DNA from: JANMDN01 sp031376285
GTDB lineage: Bacteria > Actinomycetota > Thermoleophilia > Miltoncostaeales > Miltoncostaeaceae
Assembly (NCBI GenBank): GCA_031376285.1
Contig: JANMDN010000032.1
Span: forward strand, 37,761-101,760
Direction: 5' to 3'
DNA length: 64,000 nucleotides
The notes under the pieces are model-generated. The model had not been told where the DNA came from. It did not search any database and was given only the letters and a program-made list of their open reading frames with translations. Position 1 is the first letter of the stretch, and the number at the start of each line of letters is the position of its first letter. The position numbers were made by a program, and so were the translations under genes. Shown in pieces: positions 54,478 to 62,769 of this stretch.

Positions 54478-55737
54478 CTACTGCTCCTCGTTTCGAAGGG
54501 TTCGTCCGTTGCGGGCGTCGGACCCTTCCCCATCGATCGTCGCGTCAGGAGTGGGCTTTCGATGGGCGAGGAATCGGTCGAGTTCCCGGTCATCCATGAG
54601 GTGAGCGTAGACCTGCATTGTCGTCGTGGGGCGTGAGTGGCGTAGCTGGGCTGCGACGACGGTGATGGGTACTCCGGCGGATATCGCCGCGGATGCGGCG
54701 GTGTGGCGTAGCCCGTGGAGGTGTATGAGCGTCGCGCCGGTGGCATCGACGAGTCCGGCTCGTCTGCAGAGTCGTTGGATGAGGTGGGTGATGCTCGACG
54801 GGGACATCGGTCCGCCGTCTCGCCCGGGCCAGACGAGTCCTTGGTCGTCGGGTCGTCCTCGACTTGTGTTTTGGGTTTTCTGGCGTTCCAGGGCGCTGGC
54901 GAGTTCGTCGGAGATCGCGACGCGGCCGCTCTTACCCATCTTGGGGCGGCGTTCGATCTTTCCGGCGCGGGCGGGTTGGGTAACGGCGCGGCGGACGTTG
55001 ATGCGACGTGCGGGCAGGTCGATGTCAGTCCATAGGAGGCCGGCGATCTCTCCGCGGCGCAGGCCCGACTCGACGGCGACGCGAACAATCGTCTCGTGCT
55101 CAATCCGGAGACAGGCTCGGAGAAGTGCTTGCGTCTGCTCTCCTGTGATGACCCGTTCGGCGGGACTTGGTGCCGGGGGACGTTGGGGAAACCGCACTCC
55201 GCTTGCGGGATTGACGGGGAGTTCTCGCTGTCCGACGATCCACCCGAGGAGCGGCCGTAGGGTCTCGTAGGCGATCTCGACTTGTCGGCGTGGCTGGCCG
55301 CAGCCGAGAAGTTTCACCACCCAACGCTCGATATCCGCAGTGTCGATCTGACCGGGAGGGACCGCTCCGAACGCGGGATCAATGTGGACGCGGTAGGCGC
55401 GCTCGCGTGTCTCGAAGGTACGTGGCGACCAGCGATGTGCACCTGCCTTGAACCACCGCCTCGCATAATCGCGCACTACTCCAGGACTTGCGGCCAGGGC
55501 TGGTCGCTCGGCCAGGAGCGCCCTTTGTCGCTCTGCTCTCGCGCCGGTCAGGGTGCCGCGAAAGATCGCGGTCGTTGTCGTGCCGGGCCTGCGCAGAGCA
55601 GGAACAACCAGGAACCATGGGCAGGCGCACCGGCGTCCAGTTTTGCGGTCGCTCGTTGAAGGGCAGGATGTTGTATGCCCGCGGCTGATTCCGGGTTCGA
55701 CGGCTTCACGCCAGCCGCGTCGAAGTGTGCCGGTCAT
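54478..55737 (-). CDS. Tyrosine integrase (419 aa)
   Basis: A phage/ICE-type site-specific recombinase. An N-terminal SAM-like DNA-binding domain (FKAGAHRWSPRTFETRERAY) precedes the catalytic domain with Arg in VESGLRRGEIAGLLWTDI, Lys region RRPKMGKSGRVAISDE, HxxR in LHGLRHTAASAA, His in LRHSRPTTTMQ and Tyr in QVYAHLMDDRELD. All active-site residues are present. The ATG at 55737 overlaps the stop of the preceding excisionase-like gene (ATGA). With that gene it forms an integration-excision pair, presumably for the element that carries the second conjugation module to its right. Confidence 0.9.
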   Translation of the reverse strand: MTGTLRRGWREAVEPGISRGHTTSCPSTSDRKTGRRCACPWFLVVPALRRPGTTTTAIFRGTLTGARAERQRALLAERPALAASPGVVRDYARRWFKAGAHRWSPRTFETRERAYRVHIDPAFGAVPPGQIDTADIERWVVKLLGCGQPRRQVEIAYETLRPLLGWIVGQRELPVNPASGVRFPQRPPAPSPAERVITGEQTQALLRACLRIEHETIVRVAVESGLRRGEIAGLLWTDIDLPARRINVRRAVTQPARAGKIERRPKMGKSGRVAISDELASALERQKTQNTSRGRPDDQGLVWPGRDGGPMSPSSITHLIQRLCRRAGLVDATGATLIHLHGLRHTAASAAISAGVPITVVAAQLRHSRPTTTMQVYAHLMDDRELDRFLAHRKPTPDATIDGEGSDARNGRTLRNEEQ

Positions 55738-56081
55738 GCTGCTTCCCGGGCATCGCCGGTGCCGGGCCGACCTTGGCGAGTTGACTCGTCTGGGTCCTTC
55801 CACCACTCGGCCCCAAGGGTTGCCGCGTGACCGGTCCCTTGCTGTCTGCCTTTGGGTCGGTCTTGCACTTGATGGACCCTCGTTTGGGCCTTGCGCTGGG
55901 TGGCGAGTTCGCGTTCGTAGACAGCGAGGGCGTCTGCGCTGACAAGGAGTCGGCCCGCGATGCGAAAAGCGCCTGCACTGTCCATGACTCTGCGCGCGGC
56001 GCGACGGTCACGGAGGGCGTAGCGAGCCATCACGGCATCGACGTCCAGGAGATCGGAGAGTCCCGTCAAGGTCGTCTCCAC
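55734..56081 (-). CDS. Excisionase-like helix-turn-helix protein (115 aa)
   Basis: A winged-helix domain DLLDVDAVMARYALRDRRAA, ARRVMDSAGAFRIAGRLLV and SADALAVYERELATQRKAQ, with a charged C-terminal tail. This is the Xis/AlpA-type domain that bends att DNA and steers excision. The start is either GTG at 56081 or TTG at 56069, the latter preceded by GGTGGAG. It lies directly before and overlaps the integrase gene, the usual int-xis arrangement. Just upstream, at 56119-56153, is a perfect palindrome that may affect its expression. Confidence 0.72.
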   Translation of the reverse strand: METTLTGLSDLLDVDAVMARYALRDRRAARRVMDSAGAFRIAGRLLVSADALAVYERELATQRKAQTRVHQVQDRPKGRQQGTGHAATLGAEWWKDPDESTRQGRPGTGDAREAA

Positions 56082-56118
56082 CTGAAAGCACCGCGACCCC
56101 AGCGCAGTGAGCCGCCGA

Positions 56119-56153
56119 TCACATGCTCGGCCGCGTTGCGGCCGAGCATGTGA
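56119..56153. repeat. Perfect 16-bp palindrome with 3-base loop
   Basis: TCACATGCTCGGCCGC and its exact inverse GCGGCCGAGCATGTGA are separated by GTT. No T-run follows on either strand, so a simple intrinsic terminator is not assured. It lies between the secreted-protein gene (stop at 56198) and the excisionase start, where transcription from the upstream minus-strand genes would end. It could be a factor-assisted terminator, a protein-binding operator or part of a recombination or transfer site. Confidence 0.75.
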
Positions 56154-56197
56154 GGTCTGGGTGGAGTGGTCACGTGGGGCGGGTCCGTTGGCGGTCG

Positions 56198-56710
56198 TCA
56201 GGCTGCCTGAGTGCCTGCCGGGCCCGGGGCGTGGTTTGGGTCGGTGCAGGCGGTGTGGCCCATTGTTCGGGCGATCCGGTCGAACGCGTCTGAGCGGCGG
56301 GTGATCTCGGGGATGCCTTCGGCGAGCACAGCCTGGACCGGCTGCCGCGTGCCGAGCTTGACGACGACGGCACGGATCGCTTGGTTGAACTGTTCGTGCC
56401 GAACGAGGTTCGCGTTGTAGGTGTTGGCGAGGGGCGCTGGCGGGGTGAGCCTCGCGAGGCGGCCTAGTTGGCGCCGCTCGATCCGGTAGATCCCGTCGAA
56501 TAGCCCTCGGATCTGGGCGCGGGTGCTGGTCGGGGTGACCGACGGCAGTGCGCGCTGTTCGGCGATCGCCCGTGTGCAGATGGCGTTTGCGCGGTTGGCG
56601 AGCTGGTCTCGGGTGAGCGGAGGCGTCGCGACCGCGGGGGTAGTGAGAGCGAGGACGCTGGCACATTTGGTGAGTGTCGCGAGTACCGGGCCGCGTGTTG
56701 TGGGGGTCAT
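56198..56710 (-). CDS. Secreted helical protein next to conjugation hydrolase (170 aa)
   Basis: The ATG at 56710 has AAAGGAA upstream. A hydrophobic N-terminal segment (VLATLTKCASVLALTTPAVA) looks like a signal peptide with cleavage near TPAVATPP. The mature part is helical (QLANRANAICTRAIAEQRAL, GIYRIERRQLGRLARLTPPA, NANLVRHEQFNQAIRAVVV), with few cysteines. I do not recognise the family. It follows the cell-wall hydrolase gene on the same strand and may be an extracellular accessory of the conjugation apparatus. Confidence 0.7.
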   Translation of the reverse strand: MTPTTRGPVLATLTKCASVLALTTPAVATPPLTRDQLANRANAICTRAIAEQRALPSVTPTSTRAQIRGLFDGIYRIERRQLGRLARLTPPAPLANTYNANLVRHEQFNQAIRAVVVKLGTRQPVQAVLAEGIPEITRRSDAFDRIARTMGHTACTDPNHAPGPAGTQAA

Positions 56711-56853
56711 GGTGTTCGTGTTCCTTTCGTTGCAGAGTTGGCACGGCCGGGTCCGCTTTGTCACGCTTCCGACACAACCCATTGGGGGTTCGCGGCGGTC
56801 CTTCAGTGGTCGCGGGTCGCCAACAGGGCGGCCCGCGCGCTAACAGGGCCGGG

Positions 56854-57951
56854 CTATCCACTGACTTGCCGCCATCTGAGCCACCCGGTTGGGGTGACGT
56901 ATCCGGCAAGGGGTCGGGTGTTCGAGCCGCCGCCGGAGCCTGAGCATTGGACGATTTGTCCGCCGCCTGCGTAGAGGGCGACGTGTCCTCCTGCCCCTTC
57001 GCCGTGGCCGAAGAAGATGAGGTCAGCGGGCCGGTATCCGCCCGTGGGGGGGTCGGCGCCGACGCCGCGCTCAAACTGCGCGGTGACGACGGGGGTTTCG
57101 TTTGTGGGGAGGTTGCCGTTGGCGGGCCACTGGGTGACGGTCGAGCCACCGATGTCGATGCCGGCACCGTTTGCGTACGCCCACCGGGTGAAGCTCGAGC
57201 AGTCGCAGTACGCACTTGACGGGTTGCGTCGGGTTCGCATTTGGGTGACGGTGCCGCCGCGGTCGGCGAGGTTCATGGAGTACGCGAGTCGTCCGACGCG
57301 GGCGTGCGCCCACGCGAGGATCGCCGCGCCCTTGGGGGTGCTCTCACCGGGCGTGGTGATGACTGGTGCGGCGCGGTACTGGTCGGCTTGGGTGAGGACC
57401 TTTCGGACGTACCAGTCGGCGTGGTTGTACGCCCAGATGGCTTTCGGGTAGTCGCCGGGGGCACCTGCGGCGCGCAGGTACCGGGCCGCGGCGGCGGCTG
57501 CGTCGGCGGGGTTCCAGACATCCGCGACCCCGTCCAGGTCGCCGTCGGTGGCGTACCCGTCCGCGTCGCTGGTTGTCGGTGGTCGCGGTGACGGTACCGT
57601 CCCGATCCGTGATCCGGCTCGCCAGGTGGGTGCGAGGAATTGCATCGGTCCGGTCGCACCGGACGGGTTCGTTGTTCCGGCGGGGTTGCACCCGGGGAGC
57701 TGGAGGCGTCCGTGGTCGCATTCGATTTTCGCGATGGCTGCGAGGATGGCCCAGTCGATGCCGTACCGGCTGGCGGCCGTTTGGTAGGTGGCGAGGCGCC
57801 CGGGTGGGATGTCTGAGACGGCGAGGGTGCTCGGCGGGTGGGTGGCCCGCGCTGACGCGGACTGGTCTGCGACGCCAGCGATCGCTGCGACGATCCCAAG
57901 CGTCGGAATCGCGGCAGTCGCGAGGGCGAGACGGGCGAGGACGGGTGGCAT
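56854..57951 (-). CDS. Lytic transglycosylase-NlpC/P60 cell-wall hydrolase (365 aa)
   Basis: An N-terminal hydrophobic anchor/signal (LALATAAIPTLGIVAAIAGV) is followed by an SLT-type domain (ASRYGIDWAILAAIAKIECD with its catalytic Glu, GATGPMQFLAPTWRAGS, AIWAYNHADWYV) and a C-terminal NlpC/P60 domain (AYCDCSSFTRWAYANGAG with the Cys nucleophile, ADLIFFGHGEGAGGHVALYA with the His). Such two-domain enzymes (as TcpG-like proteins) open the cell wall for Gram-positive conjugation machines. The start is the ATG at 57951, eight bases after the stop of the preceding gene. It is divergent from, but adjacent to, the second conjugation module. Confidence 0.88.
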   Translation of the reverse strand: MPPVLARLALATAAIPTLGIVAAIAGVADQSASARATHPPSTLAVSDIPPGRLATYQTAASRYGIDWAILAAIAKIECDHGRLQLPGCNPAGTTNPSGATGPMQFLAPTWRAGSRIGTVPSPRPPTTSDADGYATDGDLDGVADVWNPADAAAAAARYLRAAGAPGDYPKAIWAYNHADWYVRKVLTQADQYRAAPVITTPGESTPKGAAILAWAHARVGRLAYSMNLADRGGTVTQMRTRRNPSSAYCDCSSFTRWAYANGAGIDIGGSTVTQWPANGNLPTNETPVVTAQFERGVGADPPTGGYRPADLIFFGHGEGAGGHVALYAGGGQIVQCSGSGGGSNTRPLAGYVTPTGWLRWRQVSG

Positions 57952-57958
57952 CGGTTGC

Positions 57959-58456
57959 CTATCCGCCGGGCCGGGTTGCGGTGACGGTCCAATGCCCGTT
58001 GTCGCGGGTGAGGGTGAGCGCGACCGCGTAGCGGCCGTCCGGGGCGTGGATATCGGCCATGGCGACCGCCTCGTGGTCGGTGACCCGCTCAACCCAGACG
58101 CGACCGACGGCCTCAAGCCCGACGCTCGGGCGTGCGTGAGGACGATCCGCAAGGAGACAAGCGACAAGCCGCGGGTCGGCGGTCCCGCGTGGGAGCGTGG
58201 TCAGTGCCTGGGGCTGGTTGTGGGTGTAGGGCAGGTACGCGGCAAGGAACACCCGTGCGGTCTCCTCGACGTGTTTCGCGTCGAGGAGGCTTGGCGCGCG
58301 ATCCGCTCCGTCATCTCTCACCCGCCCGACCGGTGCGCTCACCTCCGACTGAGCGGGCACGGCCGGGGTCGCGGTGTAGCGGTCGAACGCGACCAGGCCA
58401 GCGAGGACTGCGGCGCTTGTCGCGGCGAGTGCGAGATATCCGGCTGCAGTGCCCAT
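57959..58456 (-). CDS. Membrane-anchored TcpC-like accessory protein (165 aa)
   Basis: A single N-terminal helix (LALAATSAAVLAGLVAFDRY) is followed by a linker and an NTF2-like/TcpC-like domain: VEETARVFLAAYLPYTHNQP at its start and VAMADIHAPDGRYAVALTLT, GHWTVTATRPGG at its end, the latter resembling the terminal strands of conjugation scaffold proteins. It precedes the hydrolase gene and starts opposite the conjugation operon, sharing the 58457-58642 control region. It is probably part of the same machine. Confidence 0.72.
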   Translation of the reverse strand: MGTAAGYLALAATSAAVLAGLVAFDRYTATPAVPAQSEVSAPVGRVRDDGADRAPSLLDAKHVEETARVFLAAYLPYTHNQPQALTTLPRGTADPRLVACLLADRPHARPSVGLEAVGRVWVERVTDHEAVAMADIHAPDGRYAVALTLTRDNGHWTVTATRPGG

Positions 58457-58511
58457 TCGCGGTGGTTCCTGGGTTCGAGGTGGTTGACCGGCGGGGCGAG
58501 CGTCCGCCCCC

Positions 58512-58541
58512 TTGCAATCAGTGTACGTGCATAGCTATACA
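58512..58541 (+). promoter_or_regulatory. Probable promoter of the second conjugation module
   Basis: TTGCAA (58512-58517), an 18-base spacer and TATACA (58536-58541) lie in an AT-rich island unusual for this DNA. A second TATAC-like element follows at once (ATATACC). The first gene starts at 58643, giving a leader of about 95 bases. The region is shared with the divergent gene at 58456, so it may contain operators for both directions. Confidence 0.5.
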
Positions 58542-58642
58542 TATACCATGCTTAGTTGTCACTACCTCGGGGGGATAGGAATGACCCGCTCAACCAACGA
58601 TCACCTGTGGACAACCACCGGCCACGTGCTCGGAGGCCGCTC

Positions 58643-58945
58643 GTGAAGGGCCTCCTGTTCGCCGCGGCCACGAACCTCGGCTCAAAGCCCGACCCGAACG
58701 GATTGCCCGGCACCCCGGCCCTGCAGGGGTTCGTCGGAGGGCTCCTGTTCTGGGCGCTCCTCGCGGCGCTTGCCGGGCTCGTGATCTCCGCCGGCTGGTG
58801 GGCGCTCGGGTCCCGTGCGGGGAACTTCCACCACGCCTCCCAGGGAAAGAGCGGCCTGTTCATCAGCGTCGCCGCGGCGTTCCTCGTCGGCGGGGCCAAA
58901 GCGATCATCGCGTTCTTCGAGACCGCCGGATCGGGAATCGGCTGA
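58643..58945 (+). CDS. Pilin-like/VirB2-type small membrane protein (100 aa)
   Basis: The GTG at 58643 follows GGAGG. A short N-terminal part (FAAATNLGSKPDPNGLPGTP) precedes two membrane helices (GGLLFWALLAALAGLVISAG and FISVAAAFLVGGAKAIIAFF) separated by the loop ALGSRAGNFHHASQGKSG. The loop and spacing match ALGSHTQNWQHTHHGKR of the protein at 33270-33635. It is the first gene of the plus-strand conjugation operon, and its stop overlaps the next start (TGATG). Confidence 0.75.
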   Translation: MKGLLFAAATNLGSKPDPNGLPGTPALQGFVGGLLFWALLAALAGLVISAGWWALGSRAGNFHHASQGKSGLFISVAAAFLVGGAKAIIAFFETAGSGIG

Positions 58946-59649
58946 TGACCCACCACTCCCGAAACGTCCGCGCCCCCGCCATCCTCATCGCTCTCACCGT
59001 GATCGTGGTTGGTGGGTTCCTCGCCGGTCGCGCGGCCGTGGAGCTCTTCGCGAAGGGAAGTGAACGGTCACCAACTCCCGTCACACCCCAGACGCAGGCG
59101 CCGGCTGCGCCACCGGCCCTTGCGACGCCGGCCGTGGCGACGCGCCAGTCACAAGCGTCGCGGTTCCCGAGGTCTCGCGAGGGTGCGGCCGCAGCGGCGG
59201 CTAGTCACTCCATCGCGCTCGTCAAGGTGGCCTTCGCCGACCCCACTGAACGCCAGGCGACCTACCGGCAAATCACGACCACCCGTGCCCGACAGGGACT
59301 CCTCGAGCTTGCCGCGTCCAGTCAACGCGTGCTTGGGACGAACCTTGGGACCGGTGGGTCGGTGGTGCTCAGGGCCGCGCCGATGGGGTACCGGATCGTG
59401 TCGTTTACCCCCGAGCGTGCGGTCGTCGATGTGTGGAGCGTCGGCGTGTCCGGCGGGAGCAACCGGCCCCCGGTCGCGTCATGGGAAAGCACCCTCGTCA
59501 CGTTGGTCTGGCAGCAACGATCGTGGCGCCTCGACAACTTCCAAAACGGCCCCGGCCTCACCCCAGCCGCCACCAGCGCCAAGGTAAACCCGCAGGAGGT
59601 CCTCGACGATCACGACAAGTACAGGGGCTACGACAATGTCTGGCCGTAG
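58945..59649 (+). CDS. TcpC-like conjugation protein (234 aa)
   Basis: One membrane helix near the N-terminus (APAILIALTVIVVGGFLAGR), a Pro/Ala/Thr linker, then the TcpC/VirB8-type domain: ARQGLLELAASSQRVLGTNL, MGYRIVSFTPERAVVDVWSV, LVTLVWQQRSWRLDNFQNG. Its counterpart in the first module is at 32560-33273. It overlaps both neighbours by a few bases, which implies tight coupling of expression. It is expected to sit on the outer face of the membrane as scaffold. Confidence 0.82.
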   Translation: MTHHSRNVRAPAILIALTVIVVGGFLAGRAAVELFAKGSERSPTPVTPQTQAPAAPPALATPAVATRQSQASRFPRSREGAAAAAASHSIALVKVAFADPTERQATYRQITTTRARQGLLELAASSQRVLGTNLGTGGSVVLRAAPMGYRIVSFTPERAVVDVWSVGVSGGSNRPPVASWESTLVTLVWQQRSWRLDNFQNGPGLTPAATSAKVNPQEVLDDHDKYRGYDNVWP

Positions 59650-61279
59650 CCAACCAGCGCTCACGCTCGCAGCACTGCTGTGCGTCGTCTCATCGACACT
59701 GTTCGTGTCGCGTGCAGAGGCACTCCCGAATCCCTGCAACCTCCCGGTCATCGGGACCGGCTGCGGCGCCGTCGGCGCCGTCGGAGAGGCCGCCGGGGAC
59801 GCGATCGGTGCTGCCGGGTCCGCGGCCGCGGACGGCATCTTCGAGGGCCTCACCCATTGGGTGGTCGGTACCGCGACGTGGCTGACCGGGACAATCAGCG
59901 ACCTGATCGACACCACCTCAAGCCCCCGAGTCGATGCGGCGTGGTTCGCCGGGAGCTACCGAACGATGCTCGGCGTCGCCGGACTACTCGCGGTCCCAAT
60001 GCTCGCGCTCGGGGTCATGCAGGCCATCGTGCGGCAGGACTCACAAATGCTCGTCCGGCAAGTCGTCGCCCACATTCCCGCGGCGTTCCTCCTCGCTGCC
60101 GCAGCGGTCGGTGTCACCGGCGCCCTGGTCGCGATCACCGATGAGCTGTGCCGGCTGGTCACGGCCTCGGTCGCGACCGACCAAGGGGGTGGGCTCCTCA
60201 AGCAGGTCGGGAGCGCGTACCAGTCAGCGTTTGACACCTCAGGCGGCGACAACGTCCCCCTGTTCGGGGTGTTTGTCGGTGCGATCGTGCTGGTGGTCGC
60301 TGGGTTTGCGGTCTGGTTGGAGATGATCGCCCGCGACGCCGCGATCTACGTCGCGCTGCTCTTCGTGCCGCTGGCGTTCGTCGCGATGATCTGGCCCGCG
60401 ACAAGCCGCTATGCCAGACGCCTGGTCGAGATCCTCATCGCGCTCATCATCTCCAAACTCGCGATCGTCGCGATCCTGTCACTTGCGACCCGCGCACTCA
60501 CAACCCCTGACGCCGCCGCCCCTGGTGCGGGCCGGTTTGAGGTGTTGATCGCGGGGACCGCGCTCCTCGTGATGGCAGCGTGGGCGCCGTTTGCGGTCAT
60601 GCGGTTCATCCCCGCGGTCCAGTCCGCGATGGGCCAGTTGATGCTCGCCCGTACCGCATCGACGGGGACGATGGCGTTGGCGGGTGCGGCCGGTGGGATG
60701 GCGGGTGTCCTTGGCCAAACCATGAACCACGCGGGCCCATCAGCGTCCGGAGCCAACACCGGCGGTAGCGGCAGAGGAGGCGCGACCGACGGGCCAAGCG
60801 GCGGCGATAGTGGCAGCAGCCCGGGCACCCGTGGTGGAGGTGGGGGCTCTGGGCCCGGGGTCTCGTCTGGTGGTCCCGGCACCGCGGCGAGTCTCGGTCC
60901 TGTCGGGAGCGCTCCGGCGTTGACCTCGGGCTCGGGTGGCGGCTCGGCCGGACGACCGATTGGCGCCGGGCCGTCTGCCGCCGCAGGCGAAGCCGCAGGA
61001 GGCGGAACCCCCGCATCGGGTCCCGCACCGACCGGGGCGTCTGGCGGGGGACTCGAGCCAGCCACACCGGGCGCCGTCTCAAGTGGTGGGTTCGCGCCTT
61101 CTCCGAGGGCGGGATCACAAGCACCGTCGAACCCGGTTCCAGGAGGCCCAGTCGGGCAGGCCGGCTCGTCTGATCTGGGCTCGACACCGCCGGCTGGGCC
61201 GGTCGGCGGGGACCTCCCAGCGCCGGGCGCCGCCGGTCCTGACATCACCGACTCAGCAACCATCGGAGGAAACTCGTGA
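59636..61279 (+). CDS. TrbL/VirB6-like channel protein with Gly/Pro-rich tail (547 aa)
   Basis: A signal peptide (LTLAALLCVVSSTLFVSRAE) is followed by NPCNLPVIGTGCGAVGAVGE, the same two-Cys region as in the first-module protein, then about seven membrane helices (VAGLLAVPMLALGVMQAIV, AAFLLAAAAVGVTGALVAIT, VGAIVLVVAGFAVWLEMI). The last ~190 residues are low-complexity Gly/Ser/Pro/Ala, far longer than the tail of the protein at 31338-32579. The tail is probably disordered and could interact with the channel or with DNA. The stop overlaps the next start (GTGA). Confidence 0.86.
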   Translation: MSGRSQPALTLAALLCVVSSTLFVSRAEALPNPCNLPVIGTGCGAVGAVGEAAGDAIGAAGSAAADGIFEGLTHWVVGTATWLTGTISDLIDTTSSPRVDAAWFAGSYRTMLGVAGLLAVPMLALGVMQAIVRQDSQMLVRQVVAHIPAAFLLAAAAVGVTGALVAITDELCRLVTASVATDQGGGLLKQVGSAYQSAFDTSGGDNVPLFGVFVGAIVLVVAGFAVWLEMIARDAAIYVALLFVPLAFVAMIWPATSRYARRLVEILIALIISKLAIVAILSLATRALTTPDAAAPGAGRFEVLIAGTALLVMAAWAPFAVMRFIPAVQSAMGQLMLARTASTGTMALAGAAGGMAGVLGQTMNHAGPSASGANTGGSGRGGATDGPSGGDSGSSPGTRGGGGGSGPGVSSGGPGTAASLGPVGSAPALTSGSGGGSAGRPIGAGPSAAAGEAAGGGTPASGPAPTGASGGGLEPATPGAVSSGGFAPSPRAGSQAPSNPVPGGPVGQAGSSDLGSTPPAGPVGGDLPAPGAAGPDITDSATIGGNS

Positions 61280-62769
61280 GCGACGTCGGGCGCAGGTACC
61301 GGTTCGGTCCTCTGGAACGCCGCGGCCTTGTCGGCAACCTTGGCCCCACACACCTCGCGACACTCCTCACCGGTGGGGCCCTCACGCTCCTGTTGCTCGC
61401 GACGGCCCGGGGTCCGTTCGGTGTCCTGGCGGCGTTCCTTGTCGCGGCCGTCTCGGCCGGACTCTGCTTTATCCCGGTCGCCGGACGCACCCCGGTCGAG
61501 TGGGCACCGATCCTGGCGGGCTTCCAGACGCGCAGCCTCACGGGGCGCGACAGGTGGACCTCCCCGACTCCGACGAGCGGAGCCCAACTCACCCTCGGTG
61601 ATGAGGTCATCGCGGCAAACACTGTCGCTCCGAAGGCGCTGCGCGGTGTCGAGATCGTCCCGGTCGCGTTCCGTGGCGGCCAGGTCGGTGTCGTCAAGGA
61701 GGCGCGGGGCGGCTACCTGACCGCGGTCCTCGCGGTGCGGGTCGGGTCGTTCGGGCTCCTGTCCGCCTCAGATCAGGAGGCACGCTTGGCTGGTTGGGGT
61801 GGCGTCCTTGCGGCGATCGCCCGGGAAGGGTCGCCAGTTCGGCGGGTGCAGTGGGTCGAGCGGACCGCTCCCGCCACCGGGACCGAGATCAACGAGCACT
61901 TCACCACCCACTGGAACCAAACCACCGCCCCCAAGGAGTCACTCGCCGTCCGCGCATACGTCGAGCTGATCGCCGCCGCACCAACGGTAACCCGTGAGCA
62001 CGAGCTACTCCTCGCCATCCAGGTCGACCCCGCCCGCCTGCCACGAGCGACGCGCCGCGACCGCGCCAAACGGGGGGAGGCGGTGAACGCGGTGCTTGTC
62101 GGGGAGGTCGAGTTCCTCGCAGAGCGCCTCCGCCACGCGGATGTCGAGATCGCCGGGCTCCTCACACCCGCCGCCCTCGCCCGGGCCCTTCGTGTCGGGT
62201 TCGACCCGTTCGAACGCAAACCAACTCCCGCCAGCGAAGCCGAGAACGGCCCCCTGGACGCGTGGCCAACTGCGACCCAGGACGCATGGGGGACCTACCA
62301 AACTGACGGTGCGTTGCACGCGACCTACTGGGTGAGCGCCTGGCCACGCACTGACGTCGGCCCGTCGTTTCTCGCCCCGCTACTTCTCCAGGCCGACGCG
62401 GTCCGCACGGTCGCGATGACCCTGGCACCCCAACCGCCGGGACAGGCGATCCGCCAGGCAGAGGCCGCCCGGACCGCTGATGCCGCGGATCGCCACGTCC
62501 GCTCGCGGATGGGGTTCCTCACAACGGCGCGCCACCGTCAAACGGAGGACGCCACCGCCCGCCGGGAGGACGAACTCGCCTCCGGGCACGCCGCGATCCG
62601 GTTCACGGCGTTTGTCACCGTGACGGCCCGAACCGAGGAGGAGCTTGAGCGGTCGTGCACGAGTATCGAGCACGCCGCGTCCATGGCACGCCTCGAACTG
62701 CGGCGCCTCTCCGGCCAGCAACCGGAAGCGTTCACCTACACCCTCCCATTGTGTCGGGGCCTCAAGTGA
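61276..62769 (+). CDS. SCO6880-family conjugation protein (497 aa)
   Basis: It starts at a GTG overlapping the TrbL-like stop. GRRYRFGPLERRGLVGNLG leads into two membrane helices (LATLLTGGALTLLLLATAR, AAFLVAAVSAGLCFIPVAG) and a large soluble domain with LAGWGGVLAAIAREGSP, VQWVERTAPATG, TYQTDGALHATYWVSAWPR, and the end PEAFTYTLPLCRGLK. The same blocks in the same order occur in the protein at 29887-31341. Here the stop overlaps the VirB4-like start (GTGA), the ancestral-looking arrangement. Confidence 0.9.
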   Translation: MSDVGRRYRFGPLERRGLVGNLGPTHLATLLTGGALTLLLLATARGPFGVLAAFLVAAVSAGLCFIPVAGRTPVEWAPILAGFQTRSLTGRDRWTSPTPTSGAQLTLGDEVIAANTVAPKALRGVEIVPVAFRGGQVGVVKEARGGYLTAVLAVRVGSFGLLSASDQEARLAGWGGVLAAIAREGSPVRRVQWVERTAPATGTEINEHFTTHWNQTTAPKESLAVRAYVELIAAAPTVTREHELLLAIQVDPARLPRATRRDRAKRGEAVNAVLVGEVEFLAERLRHADVEIAGLLTPAALARALRVGFDPFERKPTPASEAENGPLDAWPTATQDAWGTYQTDGALHATYWVSAWPRTDVGPSFLAPLLLQADAVRTVAMTLAPQPPGQAIRQAEAARTADAADRHVRSRMGFLTTARHRQTEDATARREDELASGHAAIRFTAFVTVTARTEEELERSCTSIEHAASMARLELRRLSGQQPEAFTYTLPLCRGLK

